Below, piece by piece: positions 58,447 to 64,000 of a stretch of 64,000 nucleotides of DNA (its first letter is position 1; every line of letters begins with the position of its first letter). The stretch comes from Haemonchus contortus (Eukaryota > Nematoda > Chromadorea > Rhabditida > Trichostrongylidae). Where the stretch lies: NCBI GenBank assembly GCA_000469685.2, contig LS997567.1, positions 17,766,422-17,830,421 on the forward strand. The letters are read 5' to 3'. The translations under genes were made by a program, and so were the position numbers. The notes beneath the pieces are model-generated. The model was not told where the DNA came from. It saw nothing but the letters and a program-made list of their open reading frames with translations, and searched no databases.

Positions 58447-58684
58447 TTAGACTTAGGGTGTTGATTAAACCTTTCATGTACACCTCGCGGTGGTTCAGTG
58501 GAATTATAATAGGAATTGAGACGGAAACGAAGAGTGAATCGAGTAATATTTATAATGACCGCACGTAGTACATAGCGAGTAATAGGCAAGAGAGTACCAG
58601 GCGTGAGCCTTAGCCTAGATGGTCCGCCCCCGCCACAAGAGGTCGTGAGGGTATTATCACCTACGATACGCAGGCGATGATACT
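58447..58684 (-). repeat. 3' LTR of BEL/Pao element
   Basis: A 238 bp direct copy of 62195-62432 at roughly 90-95 percent identity by eye. The minus-strand start is agtatcatcgcctgcgtatc (5' copy tgtattatcgcctgcgtatc). Near the left end it reads gacttagggtgttgatta. Confidence 0.92.
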
Positions 58685-58869
58685 CCGGCGGGGCAGCTTG
58701 AAGTGTGACTGCTTGTTGAATCAATGAATACTGGTTGGTGAGAGCTGCACGTTGAAACTGTAGGCTGCTTTTTGAAGTAATGAAGACTACTGAAGGGGAT
58801 GAGTGCTCTTCGGGTGGTGTGCTGGTGACGATCCAGCCTCAGAAGCGATGTCGCTAATGAGGCTGTTGT

Positions 58870-59100
58870 GTTTGCCATTTATGTCAAGTTGTGATCAAGA
58901 CCACAACTGCTGCACTTCACCTCGCAGGCGTCTTCATGTCCTGGTTTCAGGCATTTCAGACAAAGCTGCGTTTTTGCAGCTTTGGCTGTTCGTGACACGG
59001 GTTCGGGGTATCTGCTACACCTGCTGGTGTAGTGAGAATCCCGATTCCCATCTAGTGTACAAAAACTGCAGACCGTCTGTTTTAGAATTCTCGTGATGTG
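58870..59100 (-). pseudogene. Second Cys/His-rich (zinc-knuckle-like) segment
   Basis: The minus strand reads TVCSFCTLDGNRDSHYTSRC, then TQLCLKCLKPGHEDACEVKC and SSCGLDHN. The CxxC...H...C, CxxC..GH..C and CxxCG.DH spacing is that of Pao-type Gag knuckles. It lies where integrase should be, just upstream of the 3' LTR, and differs in sequence from the knuckles at 60610-60760. It may come from recombination with a second BEL element. The frame 58879-59175 is open across it. Confidence 0.75.
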
Positions 59101-59569
59101 GCGGCGTTTACTGTAGTTGGTAGATGGATTAAGCCGCGTGTGAGCGAGTGTGTTTTTTGAGAGTACTGTAGCCATAGCACTGTAGAATACTCAGTAGTTA
59201 CAAGGCTATACGTGTTCATAAATGACTTGAGGCTATATACAGGTATGTACCGGTAAGGTCGAAAGAATTGAAATATCGATAATACAGTCGTGTTGACGCC
59301 GCTTTGTAAACCCGCGCTGGATACAGAAAGGGTAATCACTCTGCCTAAGTGGGTAGGGTCACCATCTGTCTTTAGACATTCTTGACGGTTCACTTCTTTT
59401 AAACTCTGTGCACGGTTTTTCATCAGTAACTTTCAATGTTTCTTCTTCAGTGCCGGGTTCCTTTAAAAGTTGTTTCGCGCCTCTTTTGGTAGTGTGAGGT
59501 ATTCGTACCTCCAACAGACCCAAAATTTGTCTAAAATTCCTTCCGAAAAATGCATTGCATTCACAGCCT

Positions 59570-60365
59570 GTTTGAATAATATCAAGCTCATAGGGTAGAT
59601 TACTGATGTTCTCGAAATTTCCTCCCTCCGGAAAGAGAAACTTATGTTTGATATGATAACTTGATATATCGAAGATTATCCACTGGACATTGAGGAATTG
59701 ATGTGAGGCCGTTTAGACATTCCTCTTTTGTGATACCGAAACCGCCCCATTCGAACAATTTTGGAAGCATTGGCGTAGTTGCTCGACTACTGCCGTTAAT
59801 GCATGATAAATACTATTGGTTAGGTTGCCTTCTGTCAGAAGCCCTCTGCCGTATAGGGTTGATCCGAGTACGGTTTTTGCGATTTGGAGATCTGACGGTA
59901 TTTTTGTGTATGATTCGGACCAGATAGTAGGTCATGATAATAATCTGAGCCAACCAGAATGTGGGGCTTTTGTTGCTCTCCACAGAGTTCCGAGTTGGTC
60001 ATATAGATGTTATGCTCCTTCAGGAATGTAGCATCTGCTGCAGTTAATTTTACAATTGGGAAGCCGTTCGTTAAAATAGGCTTTGTCTATCTGAATCTTG
60101 AGCTCCATTCCTTTCCCGGAAGCTTTACTAATTCTTGTGAGCACTGTGTCGCTTTTAAAGTTTTCAATATGGCCTCCGATGCCAGAAATAGTGCAAATCT
60201 CAGTGGAGAATTGCGGTAGTCCTAGTTCGTTGGCTAGGCTTTCTTCAATTACCGTTTTTTGTGCCCCGGGATCCAAAAAGAATAATGCTTTGATGTATTC
60301 CTGCTTTTTAAAGCTCCAAAGGGTGCCCTCGGCTGTCATCAAAATGGTTTGTGATGAAATATGAT
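59570..60365 (-). pseudogene. BEL/Pao protease and following segment
   Basis: KALFFLDPGAQKTVIEESLA followed by NELGLP carries the retropepsin-like active site; the usual Asp-Ser-Gly or Asp-Thr-Gly is Asp-Pro-Gly here, so the catalytic triplet looks altered. The next blocks (ISGIGGHIENFKSDTVLTRI) fit the flap and core. Beyond a frameshift near 60010, HILVGSDYYYDLL matches the stretch between protease and polymerase in Pao elements. The enzyme would cleave the Gag-Pol precursor. Part of the open frame 60010-60618. Confidence 0.8.
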
Positions 60366-60609
60366 TTTGTTGTGAGATTGCATTTGGAGTTATCTTTGAT
60401 TCAGTATGTAGGTTGTTAGTGAATGTGCTATGCTCGATACCGTAATTTGGTCTTTGATCTTTGTTTTGAGCGGAATATGGCTCGGACAAGGTTTGTTCTG
60501 CATTTGTGTTCCTCTGGCTAACTTTTCTGGGATGGTAGTTAAGTCCAGGAAAGGTTGTCTCTCTTTGAAGTATAAATTGGGGTGATGATTCTGTCAACAT
60601 AAGCCTGAT

Positions 60610-61800
60610 TTTTGGCAATAGCAGCTATTGTGTTTGCTTGAGCCACACTTCCAACATTTGTTAACCTCTTTTAGTGATTTACGGCGATTGTTCTGGTCCG
60701 TCAATGTTCGAGATGCCATTGAGTTGTGGTTGTTTCCGCCGCAAAATACACACTCTTCGCCAGAATGAGGTCGTGGAGTATATTTTTCTCGCGGCAGGGT
60801 GCCTTTGTTTTCAAGTACCTAGCCAGATCTGTTTTCGATTGCGTGGCCAAGTCTTTTCTCGAAGTACAGCTTAGCGGCGATCTCTTCTTAAGATGGCCCA
60901 TTAAGTCTGCCGTTGTTTGGTTAGTTTGAGATTGCCCTGATATCAAAACGGGCTTGACAATATCTTGAGGAAATTTGGCCAAGACGATTTCGCTCCATAT
61001 TGGCTCGCAAGTATTCCGCACGTCGTACCCTGCGGATATCATTTGGTTGATTAGGACCTAAATTTGATCAAAGACGGCCGAGCAATCGTCTGCTGAATTG
61101 GTGGCTAGCTCAAAATTAGCAGCGTTTGAATTATCTGCGACCGATTTACGGGCTGGTTACAGTAATTTTCCTGCGAAGTTTCTATGATCCATTCATAATT
61201 ATCTGGAATAAGTTGTATTCCTTCGATAGTGTTTTGAGCTCTGCCTCTTAGGCTTTCTTTGAGCAAGAGAATTTTCTCCATAACATTTAGTTCGGTACTT
61301 TTATGGACAAGTGTCTCAAATACCGCCCAAAATTCGGGAAATTCTTCTGAATTGCCGTAAAATTTCGGTTCGGCAGAGATGCTTGCGGAGGTTTAAAGAC
61401 CTAACGGAAGTTTTAATGGTAGAGCTTTCGCGTTGGATTTCCTCCGAATTAGGCCTGTTTGATGGGGCACTGTCTTCTGCACTCTCTGTGCTGACTCTAT
61501 TTTCATCAGGGATAACATGGACTTTCTGGTTATCTGTTTCATTATTTTCAAATTGCGCTTTCTGAGTGACGTAGCCCAGTTTGACATTCATTGTCTCTGG
61601 CACACTTCGCTTCATCGAGACGTGCCTTTAACATGAAGCATAGGTCCTCAGATTCGGCCATTACTATGTTCAAGCCCGACTCCTCTTCTATCTGCTCTAT
61701 TTCCGTTGCTAATTCTTTTCTTTCTGACTTTGATTTGCAGTTTTTGTACTCTTCTTTGATATCTGTGTGCCTTTTTTCTATTTTTTTCGGCCACACTTAA
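60610..61800 (-). pseudogene. BEL/Pao Gag with zinc knuckles
   Basis: The N-terminal coiled-coil-like charged region KEEYKNCKSKSERKELATEI (61680-61760) precedes the capsid-like core. The core is visible across frames as FYGNSEEFPEFWAVFETLVH-type sequence near 61300-61370 and EGIQLIPDNYEWIIETLQEN-type sequence near 61170-61230. C-terminal knuckles CVFCGGNNHNSMASRTLTD and KCWKCGSSKHNSCYCQKSG lie at 60610-60760. Frameshifts near 61610, 61320, 61040 and 60720. Gag packages element RNA in virus-like particles. Confidence 0.82.
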
Positions 61801-62194
61801 GTTGTTGTAGTCCACTTTGGAATAGTGCTATTGTTAACCTACATTTCTCATAGTTCTTCTCATCTATTACAGTAAAAGTTTTCAAGATGTACTCATTGTA
61901 ACGGAGTACCAAATTTTTGAGTAGCTCTCAGGGTTATGGGCATCTTATGGAATAAAAGTGCCATCTTTAATTTTACTTGTTCTTCTTTGGAATACTTACT
62001 TGGTTATTAATACTCAAACTAACTCCAGGTACTGTGTAGGGAGATTTGTGAATCAATTGATTCAGGGTCTTAGATTCGACCTTATATGATTGTGCTCAAA
62101 GAGCTAGTCTCGACTCCAGGTCTCAAAGATGCGACGCTTTGACACGGGAGTGGAGTGGCTTCTTTAGGCCGATGCACCAAGCTGTTGCTGGCGC

Positions 62195-62432
62195 TGAGAC
62201 TTAGGGTGTTGATTAACCCTTTTATGCACACCTCGCGGTGGTTCAGTGGAACTATAAAAGGAATTGAGACGGAAACGAAGAGTGAATCGAGTAATATCAA
62301 TTATGACCGCACGTAGTACATAGCGAGTAATGGGCAAGAGAGTACTAAGCGTGAGCCTTAGCCCAGGTTGTCCGCACCCGCCACATAAGGTCATGAGGGA
62401 ATCATCACCTGCGATACGCAGGCGATAATACA
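62195..62432 (-). repeat. 5' LTR of BEL/Pao element
   Basis: Partner of 58447-58684. On the minus strand it starts tgtattatcgcctgcgtatc and ends ...ccctaagtctca, the TG...CA form. The primer-binding site should begin just left of 62195 (minus strand gcgccagcaacagcttgg); its tRNA is not identified. Confidence 0.92.
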
Positions 62433-63012
62433 ACCTCTATATTGGTCAAAAACATCCTTAACTTTATTAATATACCTGAGTCGCCATTCATAGTTCCATA
62501 GGAAATTGGAAGCCAGCAAACGAGCTGTTTCCAGATTCGGAGGCAGGGGAGCGGCTCCCAGCTGTTACTGTCTCTAAACCTACACACTGAAAAAACGCCG
62601 GGCAATTTTTGGCAAGCTGCCCGCTAATTGAATCCAGTTCGTTGCGGGACCCACGCCGTCTTCCCTTTACTGTAGCTTCATTTTGGCGCTTCATTTGAAC
62701 TGCTATTGGAGCAAGTGACGTTAAGAGTGTCCGCACCCATGAAAGATCCAAAATGTGAAGGAAAAGATGACACTATACCTTGTTTGAAAGAGGTTTCATG
62801 GCATCTTGGAAGGAAAGTATTGTAAAGAAGAGACGAATCGTCGGAAGAGGAGAGCTCCACGAAGAGCCTTTACCAATGAATGTAGAAACGGGGATCCGGA
62901 ATGGTAAGTATTTCCATTTCGGTTCAAATTTCACTCAGCTGTTTTTGTCTTTGGACACCAGCGATACATTTTCTGTAGAGCAGAAGGTGCTAAGTGAGTT
63001 GGGGGGGGGGGG
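62433..63012. other. No recognisable feature
   Basis: Frames up to 92 codons, none recognised. Confidence 0.4.
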
Positions 63013-63054
63013 GCAAGCGGCGCGGCACTCTGCGTCTCTCCAGCGAGATAGTGG
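63013..63054 (+). repeat. Inverted repeat, left arm (partner at 63941)
   Basis: gcaagcggcgcggcactctg... matches the complement of 63941-63985 at ~42 of 45 positions. A G13 run precedes it. Possible terminal inverted repeat of a ~1 kb non-autonomous element. Confidence 0.75.
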
Positions 63055-63107
63055 ATAAGCAAGAGAAGTCGAGCCCGTAACGGTGTTTAGGGACGTTTCA
63101 TAGCTTT

Positions 63108-63657
63108 TTAATCCATTGACGACGACGTGGCCCGTATACGAGCCACAGTATTATTTTGTATGTATGACATTCGTTTTCGATTTTTCGACCCTTTCAAGTA
63201 TCGAACAGGTTTATGATCTACTATAGAAACTTGACGCGCAGTGGTCCGTAAAACGTTTACTTCTGACTTTAGTAATAAGATAAAGCAAAATTACTTCTGA
63301 GGGCATTGATAAAGGAGGAAAACCAAAGGCATTCAAAACATCCCTTTCTCATCTTGTCTGTATCCTCGTGTCTAGACAGAGTCGCATTTGGACATGATTT
63401 GGTAAAAATTCTCACCTCCCTTCGAACAATCAGAAACAACATTAGATGCCATAACGTAGCTCTAAATAGTGTGTGTGACTTGTAACCTTTACATGCCACA
63501 TTAAAAAACTTTTTTGCCTTCTGGAAATGCTTGCAAAAAAATTGACTCGCTCCTTGGACCGTATGGCCCGCCAGCGGGCCACAGCAGCAGCCCGCGAAAA
63601 GCGCGCACGGTCCCACACGCCACAAACGCTAAAATGGCGCGGTCGCCAATTGGTTAA
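63108..63657. mobile_element. Possible TTAA-flanked MITE
   Basis: TTAA at 63108-63111 is followed by tccattgacgacg; TTAA at 63654-63657 is preceded by the complement ccaattggcgacc. The match is 9 of 13 positions. TTAA duplication and short inverted ends suggest a piggyBac-type non-autonomous element. Contains palindromes gtggcccgtatacgagccac (near 63129) and ggcccgccagcgggcc (near 63566). Confidence 0.35.
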
Positions 63658-63704
63658 TGTTATAACTGTGTATTTTTCACCTAATTCTGGGAAAGACGGG
63701 GGGG

Positions 63705-63798
63705 GGGGCTCCGGGGTGGGTGAGCCAATTAGACGTTCAACTTTTATCTCATTTCAGCTTTTTGCACAAGATAACCATCGCACCCACCCCGGAGCTCC
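63705..63798. repeat. Short inverted repeat, 18 bp arms
   Basis: ggggctccggggtgggtg (63705-63722) and cacccaccccggagctcc (63781-63798), one mismatch, spacer 58 bp. Confidence 0.85.
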
Positions 63799-63940
63799 TC
63801 CCCTTCTTAAAAATAGGTTTCATCGGCTCAGAAGAAGAGTATCTATAATATGGAAGCATAACAACATGTGCCAAGACTTAGTTTGTTCTCAATCACGAAA
63901 CACATCAGTACAACCTTACCATCCCTTCCCAGACTCAGGC

Positions 63941-63985
63941 CCACTAATATCTCACTGGAGAGACGCAGGGTGCCGCGCCGCCTGC
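63941..63985 (-). repeat. Inverted repeat, right arm (partner at 63013)
   Basis: ccactaatatctcactggag... pairs with 63013-63054. The element may continue past the window end. Confidence 0.75.
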
Positions 63986-64000
63986 CGCGCAGCGTGCCCC

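Larger units (their letters stand above)
58447..62432 (-). mobile_element. BEL/Pao LTR retrotransposon, internally deleted
   Basis: Two 238 bp LTRs flank ~3.5 kb. On the minus strand: Gag (61800 to ~60770), zinc knuckles (~60610-60760), aspartic protease region (~60010-60365), post-protease segment (~59570-60010), a poorly readable part, then a second zinc-knuckle-like cluster (58879-59100). I see no reverse transcriptase, RNase H or integrase motif, so the element lost most of pol and cannot move on its own. Sequences next to the LTR ends do not form an obvious target duplication. Confidence 0.85.

Noticed and set aside
58238..58450. 70-codon frame next to the BEL element
   Set aside because: No motif; lies just outside the LTR and is probably chance.

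Overview
The window reads as repeat-dense nuclear DNA of a eukaryote, most likely a nematode. That assignment is inferred from element content, namely RTE, CR1/jockey-group and Penelope-like retroelements, a Tc3-like transposon with long inverted ends, several mariners, a gypsy and a BEL/Pao retrotransposon. A strongylid such as a hookworm is my best guess, but it is not provable here. I found no convincing intact host protein-coding gene, no rRNA and no functional tRNA gene. Almost every recognisable protein is a transposase, reverse transcriptase, integrase, nuclease or Gag, and nearly all are broken by stops and frameshifts.

Layout. 1-3660 is a ~180-190 bp satellite with higher-order structure, and older copies lie at 8385-9320. 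Between them are a dispersed repeat (copy at 52 kb), a subrepeat family with copies at 34, 50 and 54 kb, a CA microsatellite, a tRNA-headed SINE with 12 bp target duplications (6275-6601) and three small hairpins. 11812-16100 is a decayed gypsy element (minus strand) with a 1.6 kb Tc3-like transposon inside its integrase. 19447-20935 is a LINE on the minus strand. 20985-26640 is a Penelope-like element (reverse transcriptase plus GIY-YIG nuclease) split by a nearly full-length RTE LINE with a 12 bp target duplication; the RTE tail and the flanking Penelope DNA are tandemly triplicated.

26.8-34.3 kb holds three mariner-type remnants, a tRNA-like repeat and a DDE (pogo/Tigger-like) transposase remnant. 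36806-44999 is a long, nearly identical inverted duplication (arms ~2.05 kb) around a CR1-like LINE. The left arm is interrupted by 1.7 kb that includes an RTE fragment, and the outer breakpoint lies inside a mariner. 46-52 kb carries inverted copies of a second repeat family and a mariner seated in a (TA)n tract. 54359-57260 is two mariners of different families lying 7 bp apart. 58447-62432 is a BEL/Pao element with recognisable LTRs, Gag, zinc knuckles and protease but no detectable polymerase or integrase. The window ends in nested inverted repeats.

There is no operon or shared pathway. The elements relate to each other through nesting, which gives relative ages: gypsy before Tc3-like, Penelope before RTE before triplication, and LINE plus mariner before the inverted duplication. 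All boundaries and identities were read by eye.
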